Source: CAZMOK01 sp964644135 (lineage in GTDB: Bacteria; Bacteroidota; Bacteroidia; Bacteroidales; JAGOPY01). Taken from it: a stretch of 8,279 nucleotides of DNA. The position numbers and the translations under genes are program-made. Where the stretch lies: positions 1-8,279 of the forward strand of contig CAZXWD010000124.1 of the NCBI GenBank assembly GCA_964644135.1, given 5' to 3'. Positions 1-7,542 of the stretch are shown in pieces (the stretch's first letter is position 1; every line of letters begins with the position of its first letter). Under the pieces are notes generated by a model. The model saw nothing but the letters and a program-made list of their open reading frames with translations, searched no databases and was not told the DNA's origin.

Positions 1-1234
1 AGTCGTAATCGATCAGTGTATCGGCAAGGTATTCGGGTATACATCCTCCGGAAGGTCCTCCCATCTGGACGGCCTTGAATTTCTTGTCGTTCTGGATACC
101 TCCTCCCAGCTTGAAGATGACATCACGGATCGAAAGGCCCATCGGCACTTCCACGAGGCCTGACCTCTTGATCTTACCGGCCAGGGCGAACACTTTGGTG
201 CCTTTGCTTTTTTCGGTTCCATATTTGGCATATTCACGGGCACTGTTCAGTATGATCCAGGGCACGTTGGCAAAAGTCTCTACGTTGTTGATGTTCGTAG
301 GTTTTTTCCAGAGCCCTGATGCAGCAGGGAACGGAGGTCTTTTCCTGGGCATACCCCTTTCCCCTTCAACTGAGGCGATAAGAGCAGTTTCTTCACCACA
401 GACAAAGGCGCCTGCCCCTTCTTTGATATAAACATCAAAATTGAAACCATTGATTCCCAGGATGTTTTCACCAAGATATCCTTTCTCACGGGCCTGGTCC
501 AGGGCGATATTTAGCCGTTTGATAGCAAGCGGATATTCTGCCCTGCAGTAGATCACCCCTCCTGTTGCCTCGATGGCATATGCTCCAATGATCATCCCTT
601 CGATGACTGAATGGGGGTCTCCTTCGAGCACTGAACGATCCATAAAGGCCCCGGGGTCGCCCTCATCGGCATTGCAAATGATGTACTTTTCGTCGGCCTT
701 ATTATCGTTGGCAAACTTCCATTTGAGCCCGGTGGGAAAGCCACCGCCTCCTCTTCCCCTCAGGCCTGAATCGAGCATTGTCTGTATTACATCGAGACGG
801 GATACTCTTTCACCGGCAATTTTTTTAAGGGCACGGTAACCGTTCCTGGCTTCATATTCTTCAATGTTCTCAGGATCGATATAACCGCAATTCCTGAGAG
901 TTATCTTAACCTGCGTGTCGATGAAACTGTTATCTGCCGTTTCGAAGAGATCGGTCTGTACAACGTAATCCTTAAGGGGGATATGTTGACTGATATGTTT
1001 GTCGAGGATCTCGATTGCCCTTTCCTCATCCACATCTCCGTAAAGGTATGTGCCTGAATCATCCTGGATCTCTACAAGGGGTTCCCGGTAGCACATCCCG
1101 ATGCAGCTCGTCTTTTTTAGTTCAAATTCGAGGTTTTCTGCGGTCTGCAGGGCTTCTATCTTATCATAGACCTTTTTGGCTCCGGCGGCTATTCCGCAAC
1201 TTCCAAGGCCAACTATAACTTTCGTCTTTTCCAT
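1..1234 (-). CDS. hydB: HydB-type NADH/FMN/Fe-S subunit of a probable bifurcating hydrogenase (NuoF family), 3' end cut by the window
   Basis: The visible part is 411 codons from an ATG at 1234-1232 to the left edge, with no stop. Residues 1-90 look like a thioredoxin-like [2Fe-2S] domain, with C13 in GSCGIAAG and C44/C48 in CIGMC. The NuoF core follows: FMN/NADH loop GLRGRGGGGFPTGLKW (157-172), NADEGDPGAFMDR (188-200), GAGAFVCGEETAL (273-285), PTNINNVETFANVP (312-325) and GGPSGGCIP (392-400). In this family the subunit oxidises or reduces NAD(H) at FMN and passes electrons along Fe-S clusters in the cytoplasm. The fused N-terminal domain and the GGPSGGCIP motif favour HydB/HndC over respiratory complex I NuoF. 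HydB proteins are about 600 residues, so the distal [4Fe-4S] motif and ferredoxin-like tail should lie off the window. The gene starts 23 nt after the hydC stop, so the two are surely one operon. The hydrogenase assignment is inference; a formate dehydrogenase complex with the same diaphorase is the alternative. Confidence 0.9.
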   Translation of the reverse strand, partial: MEKTKVIVGLGSCGIAAGAKKVYDKIEALQTAENLEFELKKTSCIGMCYREPLVEIQDDSGTYLYGDVDEERAIEILDKHISQHIPLKDYVVQTDLFETADNSFIDTQVKITLRNCGYIDPENIEEYEARNGYRALKKIAGERVSRLDVIQTMLDSGLRGRGGGGFPTGLKWKFANDNKADEKYIICNADEGDPGAFMDRSVLEGDPHSVIEGMIIGAYAIEATGGVIYCRAEYPLAIKRLNIALDQAREKGYLGENILGINGFNFDVYIKEGAGAFVCGEETALIASVEGERGMPRKRPPFPAASGLWKKPTNINNVETFANVPWIILNSAREYAKYGTEKSKGTKVFALAGKIKRSGLVEVPMGLSIRDVIFKLGGGIQNDKKFKAVQMGGPSGGCIPEYLADTLIDYD

Positions 1235-1257
1235 TTTGATAAATTAGTAATGAAGGT

Positions 1258-1785
1258 CTATTCCCCTTTATTCAGTTCATTGATCCTGATATTCTTAATG
1301 ATCCTGACTGCCTGGCTGCCGGATAGTTTTCCATAGGTTTCATCCCCTATCATCATTACCGGGGCCAGGGAGCAACATCCCAGGCAGGCAACTGATTCGA
1401 GGGTAAACATACCGTCTTCGGTAGTTCCACCATCCTCAACCTTCAGCGCTTCCTTCAGGGCATCTGTCACTGAATTGGCATTCTGGACATGACAGGCTGT
1501 GCCATGGCAAACCTTTACAATATATTTTCCTACCGGTTCAAGCCTGAACTGTGCGTAAAATGTGGCAACTCCGTACATATCGCTAAGTTCCAGGCCTGCT
1601 TCCCGTGAGATTTTCTCAAAGGCTGCCCTGGGGATATATCCGTACACATCCTGGGTCCCCTGTAAAAGGGGGATCATGTTGCCTTTTTTGTCTTTGTATT
1701 TTTCGATCAGAGGATCGATCATACTAAGGTCGACCTCTTCTGTTTTTTTCTTTTCCTGTACTACCAGAATCCTTTCTATCCGCAT
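1258..1785 (-). CDS. hydC: HydC-type thioredoxin-like [2Fe-2S] subunit (NuoE family)
   Basis: This 175-residue protein belongs to the NuoE/HydC/HndA family, which carries one [2Fe-2S] cluster and relays electrons to or from the FMN subunit. A helical N-terminal part (about 22-65, with GTQDVYGYIP at 43-52) precedes the signature YGVATFYAQF (71-80). The thioredoxin-like domain has the four expected ligands, C93-x4-C98 in CHGTAC and C134-x3-C138 in CLGCC. C137 is an extra cysteine where relatives usually have Ala. Relatives begin near M22, so the first 20 lysine- and glutamate-rich residues could be a lineage extension. The ATG at 1785 is preceded by AAAAG but no clear Shine-Dalgarno; a start at M22 is possible. 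The stop is 23 nt before hydB, and the 242 nt upstream suggest this is the first gene of its operon. The family is certain; hydrogenase rather than another NADH-linked complex is inferred from the HydB features next door. Confidence 0.9.
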   Translation of the reverse strand: MRIERILVVQEKKKTEEVDLSMIDPLIEKYKDKKGNMIPLLQGTQDVYGYIPRAAFEKISREAGLELSDMYGVATFYAQFRLEPVGKYIVKVCHGTACHVQNANSVTDALKEALKVEDGGTTEDGMFTLESVACLGCCSLAPVMMIGDETYGKLSGSQAVRIIKNIRINELNKGE

Positions 1786-1994
1786 CTTTTCTGAGTTTAA
1801 AGAGAGTATAAAATTATAATTACTTTTTCAGACTGAAGGTGCTGAAAATCAATTTAAAAGGCGTCTAAATACGGTTATAACACACTGATCATATGCATAT
1901 TACAAGGATATATTTTCTTTATATATTTCATCATTCTCAATATATAAACGACAATGTTGTGAAAAAATTAACAGAAAGACAGATTTTGGAACGT
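1786..1994 (-). promoter_or_regulatory. AT-rich intergenic leader of the hydC-hydB operon, probable promoter region
   Basis: This is the longest non-coding gap in the window. It lies between the terminator of the beta-helix gene and the hydC start, so it should hold the hydC promoter. On the minus strand TATCCTTG (1910-1903) is one mismatch from the Bacteroidota -7 consensus TAnnTTTG, but no TTTG element sits 19-21 nt upstream. Other TATA-like runs are present (for example TTATAATTTTATAC near 1818-1805). I found no convincing riboswitch fold, operator or small ORF. The exact promoter is not resolved. Confidence 0.25.
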
Positions 1995-2022
1995 AAAAGG
2001 GGTGACATCCAGGATGTCATCC
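1995..2022 (-). terminator. Rho-independent terminator of the beta-helix gene
   Basis: Read on the minus strand, GGATGACATCC, a one-base spacer T, then GGATGTCACC form a hairpin with 10 of 11 possible pairs (one A-C mismatch). The innermost pairs must open to make a real loop. CC and TTTT follow directly. It begins 6 nt after the TAA stop of the secreted beta-helix gene, in the right orientation to end that transcript and separate it from hydC. The T-run is short (four), so efficiency is uncertain. Confidence 0.55.
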
Positions 2023-2027
2023 TTATC

Positions 2028-3479
2028 TTATCTTGAAATTATTACTTTCTGTATAAGTTCATACTCGCTGCCTTTGATGCTAATCAGATACAGGCCTGCC
2101 TCTAATCTTGAAACATCTACCCATGCTCTTTCCGAAGTGAGAATCTGCCTTAGAACAACCTTCCCATCATGTGCAAGTATTTTCATTTCTAATGGAAAGT
2201 CAGTGTTTTCAATATCAAGGTTTATCCTATTACACGCAGGATTAGGATAAATGAAAATGCCTTTTTCTGATCTATCGGGGAAATCATCCATACCTACAGA
2301 CGGATCATATTCATGGCATCCCATATCGGGTGCAAACCCAATGTATTCATCAGGTCCTAAATTAATAAGGGTATCTCCATTGTACACAAAGAGTGCTGCT
2401 CCGGCATCAATGCACGGGGATGTTTCAAACAGCGAATAATCTCCGTTTCCCGGGTCTACAAATTGGGGGTAAGCTGTAATATTCCCTTCCATCCATTGTA
2501 CTTCGTTAAAACCAGAATTATATATTCCTTGCTCACCTCCGGCAATATCAGAATAGAACAGGGTAATGGTATCATTAAAGCAAATATCATCAAAAAATAT
2601 TTCCTGCGGTGTGTTATTATACGAAATAACGTTACCCACTTTTACACTGATATTATCATAATTGAAATACATTCCACCACCACCATTATTGGCGGAATTA
2701 TAAGCGATAGTAGTATTCAGTATTGTTACTCCGGCACCTGCGCCAAAAGCCAAACCTCCCCCCCATTTATATGCATTATTTCCGGTAATTTCACAATTCG
2801 ATATTATAATCCCTGAACTTTCATCAATATGAATCCCACCACCTTTACTATGTGCACCACCGGAGACCTCATTATTCTGAACCCGAACGTTCTCTAAACG
2901 AGCTGTAGAATTAATACGGATATTTATACCACCACCAAAATCATAAGCACTGTTATTCCTAATTTCGGAGTTCCTTAAAACTATATCAGAAGCGCCTGCA
3001 TAAATCCCGCCTCCGCCACACCACATGACATTGGTTGTACTGTTGTTTATAACCAGAATATCTTCAAAAATGACTTTTGAATAATAAGACTTGATTCCGC
3101 CGGCGATCTGGCTCAAACCATTAGTAATGATCAATCCCTTCATAACCACCTCTGAATCCACATCCTTTATCAATAAAGGAAGGCCAGACTGCATACCGTC
3201 GATAATTGTCCGGTCCCTGATTGATTTATCATCTAACATTTCATAATATGAAGTCAGGGTAATTCCCTTGTTGTCAATGGTTACATTTTCATAATACCTT
3301 CCTGGTTGTAACATCACCGTATCGCCTTCCTGAGCTGCTTCCACAGCTGACTGCACTGTAGGATATTCATCAGGCACAATAAGTACATCTGCTTTTGCAG
3401 ATGTCAGAATTAGAATCGTAAAAAGAATTACGGATAACTTTTTTAAAATAAGATTGTAAGGGACAAGCTCAGATTTCAT
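2028..3479 (-). CDS. Secreted right-handed beta-helix protein with T9SS C-terminal sorting domain
   Basis: The protein is 483 residues. Residues 1-30 form a signal peptide: a hydrophobic stretch SVILFTILIL (16-25) and a likely cleavage after SAKA (27-30). Residues 36-70 resemble the start of pectate-lyase-like folds (EYPTVQSAVEAAQEGDTV, then PGRYYEN at 59-65). Residues about 110-320 are short beta-helix coils rich in Asn and Gly (GGGGIY, FGGGINI, KGGGIHI, WGGGLAF, GGGGMYF, spaced about 25-30 residues). Residues 337-391 (FVDPGNGDY, SPCIDAGA, GPDEY, DMGCHEY) match the choice-of-anchor-Q type of ending. Residues 407-483 (IFIYPNPACNRINLDI ... EAGLYLISIKG) are a type A Por sorting domain, so export across the outer membrane by T9SS and surface anchoring are expected. 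No catalytic residues can be named; it may be an adhesin or a polysaccharide-binding or -cleaving protein. It is visibly AT-richer than its neighbours and has its own terminator, so it is probably a separate unit. Confidence 0.9.
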   Translation of the reverse strand: MKSELVPYNLILKKLSVILFTILILTSAKADVLIVPDEYPTVQSAVEAAQEGDTVMLQPGRYYENVTIDNKGITLTSYYEMLDDKSIRDRTIIDGMQSGLPLLIKDVDSEVVMKGLIITNGLSQIAGGIKSYYSKVIFEDILVINNSTTNVMWCGGGGIYAGASDIVLRNSEIRNNSAYDFGGGINIRINSTARLENVRVQNNEVSGGAHSKGGGIHIDESSGIIISNCEITGNNAYKWGGGLAFGAGAGVTILNTTIAYNSANNGGGGMYFNYDNISVKVGNVISYNNTPQEIFFDDICFNDTITLFYSDIAGGEQGIYNSGFNEVQWMEGNITAYPQFVDPGNGDYSLFETSPCIDAGAALFVYNGDTLINLGPDEYIGFAPDMGCHEYDPSVGMDDFPDRSEKGIFIYPNPACNRINLDIENTDFPLEMKILAHDGKVVLRQILTSERAWVDVSRLEAGLYLISIKGSEYELIQKVIISR

Positions 3480-3575
3480 AAGACCTTATTATGGCTAACT
3501 TATATCAAGACAATAAATACATCATTCCCGTTGCTACGGATCTACTGTTTAGAATGTTTCTGAATAATCCTGAGA

Positions 3576-4817
3576 TCATATATCAGGGCCTCTTACAAAC
3601 TTCTGCCTGTGCCAGTAGGTCAGTGTCCTCCATAGCCACTCGAGCGGACCGTACCTGTAATACTTCAGCCAGACGGGTGAGATTATCAGTATTATTATCC
3701 ATATGCCAATTACAAAGAGAGCCTGCCCGCCCCTCTCAACATGGCCATACAATCCTAAACCATGGCCGTAGAAGATCAACGTGGCGAGTATCGACATCAG
3801 GATATAATTGGTGAAAGCCATCTTTCCAACTGCCGATAAGACCCTTTTTACCGCCTCAAGGATATTCGATTTACAGATAAGCATGATCAGACCTATATAT
3901 CCAAGGGCTACTGCAAGGCTTCCTATGTAGTTGTACTGGCTGCCGGTGAACATTGAATAATCCATTTTCCACCCTGCCTCAAAGTTCTTCCAGATACCTA
4001 TGGAAACTATTGACCACCCCACTAATAATCCGATCAAAATCATCCTGGTATAAAAAGCCTTCGACCTTTTGGCAGAGAGAACCCCCCACTTGTAAAGTGC
4101 CATGCCCAGCAGCATCATTGCCATGACCCTCCAGAAAGAATAGATCGCAAAAAAGAAGGTCTGCATAAAGATTGCGCCCGGTATTCTTTGTTCCATCTGT
4201 TCCAGCCAGCTTCCCCTCACACTCGCAAGCTCGTTCCTGATGCTTTCCATAGCTGGCATCCAGCTTTGCATGTTCTGATTGTAGGCCTCCGGAGGCCAGT
4301 ATTGTATGGTGTAACCCATGAAAAGGTAAAGCACGAAAGGCACCATGAAGAAAACAGACCCGATGATCACCAGCTTAATTGGTTTCAATTTCCTGAACAG
4401 GTATGCAAGAAAAGAACACAGTGCGTACTGGGTAAGGATATCCCCGTACCATATCAGGTAGGCATGGGCAAGCCCGAATAGGAGCAGCCACATATTCCTT
4501 CGGTAATGCAGCGGACCGGCCTTCCTTCCCTTTTCAACGGCACGGCTTGAGAAAATAATTATACCTGCACCGAAAAGCATCGAAAAAATACTCATGAACT
4601 TTTCGCTTGCAAGCAGATGACTCAGTATCCACACCCATTTATTGATGCCGGTCAGGTCACCATAGGCGGTGGGATTTATATATGCAGCGTTGATCATTGA
4701 AAAGCTCTGGATATTCATTATCAGTATACCCAGCACTGCAAAACCTCTTAAAACATCGATAGAAATGATCCTTTCCGACGGAGCGGTAGAATCAAGCAGG
4801 GGCATTGATTGGTTCAT
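3576..4817 (-). CDS. DUF418 (YeiB-type) multi-pass membrane protein
   Basis: This 413-residue inner-membrane protein has about eight to ten hydrophobic segments, including 18-36, 76-90, 108-124, 145-168, 215-240, 258-275, 297-315, 332-350 and 366-384. Family motifs are present in order: SIDVLRGFAVLGILIMNI (19-36), FSMLFGAGI (78-86), RRNMWLLLFGLAHA (106-119), WYGDIL (123-128), GKMAFTNYILMS (331-342) and GPLEWLWRTLTYW (390-402). Length and motif order fit an intact DUF418 protein. The biochemical role of the family is not established; transport or acyl-group handling has been suggested for relatives, and nothing here decides it. The ATG at 4817 is followed by a second in-frame ATG at 4805. It begins 31 nt after the nfnB stop, so co-transcription with the Nfn genes is plausible. 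No terminator is seen in the 96 nt that separate it from the beta-helix gene. Confidence 0.9.
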   Translation of the reverse strand: MNQSMPLLDSTAPSERIISIDVLRGFAVLGILIMNIQSFSMINAAYINPTAYGDLTGINKWVWILSHLLASEKFMSIFSMLFGAGIIIFSSRAVEKGRKAGPLHYRRNMWLLLFGLAHAYLIWYGDILTQYALCSFLAYLFRKLKPIKLVIIGSVFFMVPFVLYLFMGYTIQYWPPEAYNQNMQSWMPAMESIRNELASVRGSWLEQMEQRIPGAIFMQTFFFAIYSFWRVMAMMLLGMALYKWGVLSAKRSKAFYTRMILIGLLVGWSIVSIGIWKNFEAGWKMDYSMFTGSQYNYIGSLAVALGYIGLIMLICKSNILEAVKRVLSAVGKMAFTNYILMSILATLIFYGHGLGLYGHVERGGQALFVIGIWIIILIISPVWLKYYRYGPLEWLWRTLTYWHRQKFVRGPDI

Positions 4818-4848
4818 CGCTTTAAAATATGAGGGATAAAAAAGAAAA

Positions 4849-6666
4849 TTATGCTTTTACTGTCTTTTTCTTTTTCTTTGGCTTGGGCTTCATAAGTTTA
4901 TCATGCATTGCCCTTGCCGCAATCCTGCCGGCTCCCATTGCCTCGATCACCGTTGCTGACCCTGTAACAATATCACCCCCTGCATATACGAAATCCTTTG
5001 ATGTTTCCATTGTTTCCGGGTTGACTTCGATGTATCCCCATTTATTCCTTTTAAGGTCTGGAGTTGACTGGAACAGGATAGGGTTGGGTCCTGTACCTAT
5101 GGCCACTATTACCGTGTCGCATTCGAGGGTGAAATTGGATCCTTCTATTGGGACCGGTCTTCTGCGGCCCGAAGGGTCAGGATCGCCAAGCTTCATCCGT
5201 ATGCATTCCATAGCCTTGATTGTGTTCAGGTCGGTTCCTATATACCTTACCGGGCTGGTAAGAAGCTTGAATTTGATCCCTTCTTCTTCTGCATGATGCA
5301 CCTCTTCGGCCCTGGCAGGAAGTTCATGCCTGGACCTGCGATAGACTATGGTCACATCCGAGGAGCCTGTCCTGATGGCTGTTCTGGCGCAGTCCATGGC
5401 TACGTTCCCTCCACCGATTACCACTACATTATTGCCTTTCGGCATTGGTGTATCGTACTCCGGGAATTTATATGCCTTCATCAGGTTCATCCGTGTGAGG
5501 TACTCGTTGGCCGAAAAGATATTGCCCAGGCTTTCACCTTCGAGCCCCATAAAGGTTGGGAGGCCTGCACCAACACCGATAAAGACCGCGTTAAAACTTT
5601 CGAGCAGTTCATCAAGTGTATAGATATTTCCTATTACATGGTTCAGTTCGAACCTGACCCCAAGCTGTTTCAGGTAATCGATCTCAGATTGCACAATGGT
5701 TTTTGGCAACCTGAACTCCGGAATGCCGTAGGTCAGCACTCCGCCGGTTTCATGAAGCGCCTCGAATACTGTAACACTGTGCCCGTATTGCCGCATATCG
5801 GATGCAAGAGTGAGCCCGCCGGGCCCTGATCCGATGACAGCGATTTTCTTTCCGGTATTTTCTTTGACAATCGGGATCCTAATAAGATCCATCTTTCTTT
5901 CGTAATCGGCCACAAATCGTTCCAGCCTGCCTATTGCCACCGGTTCATCCTTTTTACCCAGCACACATTTTTCTTCACACTGGCTTTCCTGGGGGCAAAC
6001 TCTTCCACAAATTGCTGGAAATACGTTTTTCTCCTTTATTTTCTTGGCAGCTTCATCAAATTTCTCCTCTGCAATGAGTGAAATAAAAGATTTGATATCA
6101 ACATTGACAGGACAGCCATCTATACAAGTCGGGTTCTTACATTGCAGACACCTTCCAGCCTCCAATAAAGCAAGCTCCGTAGTATAACCATATGGCACCT
6201 CCTGGAAATTATGCACCCTGAGTGTCTGGTCCTGTTCGGGCATACTCTGGCGCGGGATCTTGAGCTTTATGTGCCTTTCGTCCCTTTTTGTCAACCCGTG
6301 CCATTCACAACCATGTTTTGTGCAGATGAAGAACGGTATAAGTCGCGACAGAGCAGAAATGGTAACCTCGGCTACCTCAGAACCGCATTCACCACACTTC
6401 ATATCATGATTGATCAGGCTGTTGTTGCAGTGCGGGCAGATAAGGTCATCGATGACATCCCCTTCCTCAATCGGCAAAGAGGTTTCAACATCAAACACAT
6501 CGAGATAGGGACTGAGATTCAGGTCCATCTCGTTACCCTGGTATATTGCCTTGAATTCAAGTTGTTTAACTTCTTTCTTTTCAACATTGAAACTGTTACG
6601 GCAATGAGGGCAGTAAGTGTTAAGGTAGGTCTTGAACTTTAAATATCTAACATCCTGATCGAGCAT
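4849..6666 (-). CDS. nfnB: NfnB (NfnL)-type NADPH/FAD/[4Fe-4S] subunit with an N-terminal zinc-ribbon-like extension
   Basis: The protein is 605 residues; ordinary NfnB/GltD proteins are about 465. The extra N-terminus (1-140) holds C19/C22, C77/C80, C91/C94 and C115/C120, two likely zinc sites, homologous to the protein encoded at 7543-8279. The enzyme proper starts near 156 (VPYGY). Its Fe-S cysteines are C173, C176, C181, C185 and C220, C224, C230, C234. The FAD Rossmann motif is IGSGPGGL (278-285), the NADPH motif GGGNVAMDCAR (418-428), followed by VYRRSRHELPAR (441-452) and the FAD-closing YAGGD (561-565). Residues 593-602 are lysine-rich (KPKPKKKKKT). The family moves electrons between NADPH and Fe-S clusters; with NfnA it couples NADPH, NADH and ferredoxin by flavin-based bifurcation. 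The start lies 6 nt after the nfnA stop, implying translational coupling. Glutamate synthase small subunit is the usual automatic name, but nfnA sits beside it and no large subunit is visible. Bifurcating activity is inferred. Confidence 0.9.
   Translation of the reverse strand: MLDQDVRYLKFKTYLNTYCPHCRNSFNVEKKEVKQLEFKAIYQGNEMDLNLSPYLDVFDVETSLPIEEGDVIDDLICPHCNNSLINHDMKCGECGSEVAEVTISALSRLIPFFICTKHGCEWHGLTKRDERHIKLKIPRQSMPEQDQTLRVHNFQEVPYGYTTELALLEAGRCLQCKNPTCIDGCPVNVDIKSFISLIAEEKFDEAAKKIKEKNVFPAICGRVCPQESQCEEKCVLGKKDEPVAIGRLERFVADYERKMDLIRIPIVKENTGKKIAVIGSGPGGLTLASDMRQYGHSVTVFEALHETGGVLTYGIPEFRLPKTIVQSEIDYLKQLGVRFELNHVIGNIYTLDELLESFNAVFIGVGAGLPTFMGLEGESLGNIFSANEYLTRMNLMKAYKFPEYDTPMPKGNNVVVIGGGNVAMDCARTAIRTGSSDVTIVYRRSRHELPARAEEVHHAEEEGIKFKLLTSPVRYIGTDLNTIKAMECIRMKLGDPDPSGRRRPVPIEGSNFTLECDTVIVAIGTGPNPILFQSTPDLKRNKWGYIEVNPETMETSKDFVYAGGDIVTGSATVIEAMGAGRIAARAMHDKLMKPKPKKKKKTVKA
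6259..6633 (-). repeat. Zinc-ribbon module, copy 3 (fused to NfnB)
   Basis: Residues 12-136 of the NfnB-like protein. TYCPHC (17-22), LSPYLDVF (51-58), CPHCNNSLI (77-85), KCGEC (90-94) and ICTKHGCEWHGL (114-125) follow the same order and nearly the same spacing as copy 2. About 30 residues (138-165) link it to the first [4Fe-4S] cysteine of the enzyme. Confidence 0.8.
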
Positions 6667-6672
6667 GACAGA

Positions 6673-7497
6673 TTATTTGATTGAAAATAACAGAGAATCT
6701 TTTTCGTCTTTGAGATATAATGAATTCCGGTGGATGAGCTCATCGAAATCAACTTTAAAGCCATCGAAATCAGGGCCATCCACGCAGCAGAACATGGTTT
6801 CATCCGAAACTTTTACCCTGCAGCCTCCGCACATTCCGGTACCATCTATCATTATGGGGTTCAGACTAACCATAGTGGGGATATCGTATTGCTTCGTGAG
6901 CTTGACCACATTTTTCATCATGATGATGGGGCCTATAGCATATACCAGTTTGATGTCATAACGCTCTTCAAGGTATTTCTTGAGCGGATCGGTTACAAAC
7001 CCCCTTACTCCATAACTTCCGTCGTCAGTGGTCACGATTATTTCATCACTTATCTGGGTCATTTCATTTTCAAGGATGATCATTTCCTTGTCCCTGGCAC
7101 CCATTATGCTGATGACATAATTACCTGCTTCCTTGAAGGCTTTTGCAACATGATGCAGGATAGCTACACCCGTACCTCCTCCTACCATTATAACGGTCCC
7201 TACTTTCTCAACATGTGCCGGTCTTCCCAGGGGCCCGACGACATCCTTTATCATATCTCCCTCTTTGAGTGACCGCATAAGCGCCGTTGTTTTACCAACA
7301 ACCTGGAATATCAGGGTTATTGTCCCTGAAAATTCATTTTTATCGGCAATTGTAAGAGGAATGCGCTCACCGGTATCATTTACCCTGACAATCACAAATT
7401 GTCCGGCCTTGGCTTTTGCAGCAATTTTCGGGGCATCAATATCGAACCTGACAATGGTTCCCCTTGCCATTTCCTGTCGTCGAACTATCTGGAACAT
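6673..7497 (-). CDS. nfnA: NfnA (NfnS)-type FAD/NAD/[2Fe-2S] small subunit
   Basis: The protein is 274 residues, the normal length for NfnA/SudB. Residues 1-95 form the FAD-binding barrel, with ERIPLTIAD (44-52) contacting the flavin in this family. Residues 100-215 form the NAD-binding domain, with VGGGTGVA at 105-112 and MGARDKEMI at 132-140. The C-terminal [2Fe-2S] site is MIDGTGMCGGCRV (216-228) followed by FCCVDGPDFDG (236-246). NfnA clusters are known to use three Cys and one Asp; here D218, C223, C226 and C238 fit. The protein would bind NADH and pass electrons to NfnB. The NAD loop reads GTGVAILHH, where many relatives have a proline-containing GxAP form, so nucleotide preference is less sure. 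It sits between the zinc-ribbon gene (45 nt gap) and nfnB (6 nt gap). PyrK of dihydroorotate dehydrogenase is related but unlikely, given nfnB next door and the D218 motif. Confidence 0.9.
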   Translation of the reverse strand: MFQIVRRQEMARGTIVRFDIDAPKIAAKAKAGQFVIVRVNDTGERIPLTIADKNEFSGTITLIFQVVGKTTALMRSLKEGDMIKDVVGPLGRPAHVEKVGTVIMVGGGTGVAILHHVAKAFKEAGNYVISIMGARDKEMIILENEMTQISDEIIVTTDDGSYGVRGFVTDPLKKYLEERYDIKLVYAIGPIIMMKNVVKLTKQYDIPTMVSLNPIMIDGTGMCGGCRVKVSDETMFCCVDGPDFDGFKVDFDELIHRNSLYLKDEKDSLLFSIK

Positions 7498-7542
7498 AGT
7501 CTATTGATTTAAATCATCCTGCCAATCGACAGAATGACGTTA

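Noticed and set aside
1..1785. NuoE/NuoF of respiratory complex I
   Set aside because: The NuoF-like protein has a fused N-terminal thioredoxin-like domain and a HydB-type GGPSGGCIP motif, and no other nuo genes are seen in the window. The left flank is not visible, so this is a preference rather than proof.
1891..1900. Palindrome ATATGCATAT in the hydC leader
   Set aside because: Short and AT-rich, with no matching partner site; likely chance.
3480..3575. Promoter or terminator between the DUF418 gene and the beta-helix gene
   Set aside because: No TAnnTTTG/TTTG pair at proper spacing; the only hairpin (CCGT-AGCA-ACGG) is short and lacks a T-run.
5293..5829. Long plus-strand open frame inside the NfnB coding region (and shorter plus-strand frames throughout)
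   Set aside because: They run antisense to clearly recognisable genes, and their translations show no family motifs.
4849..6666. Glutamate synthase small subunit (gltD)
   Set aside because: The family is the same, but the neighbour is an NfnA-type subunit, no glutamate synthase large subunit is visible, and the Fe-S cysteine set fits NfnB.
6673..7497. PyrK, electron-transfer subunit of dihydroorotate dehydrogenase
   Set aside because: No pyrD nearby; the IDGTGMCGGC motif and adjacency to nfnB indicate NfnA.
7505..7516. 12-base perfect palindrome TGATTTAAATCA just before nfnA
   Set aside because: A palindrome of this length is expected once or twice by chance in 8 kb, and there is no second copy or spacing that would support an operator.
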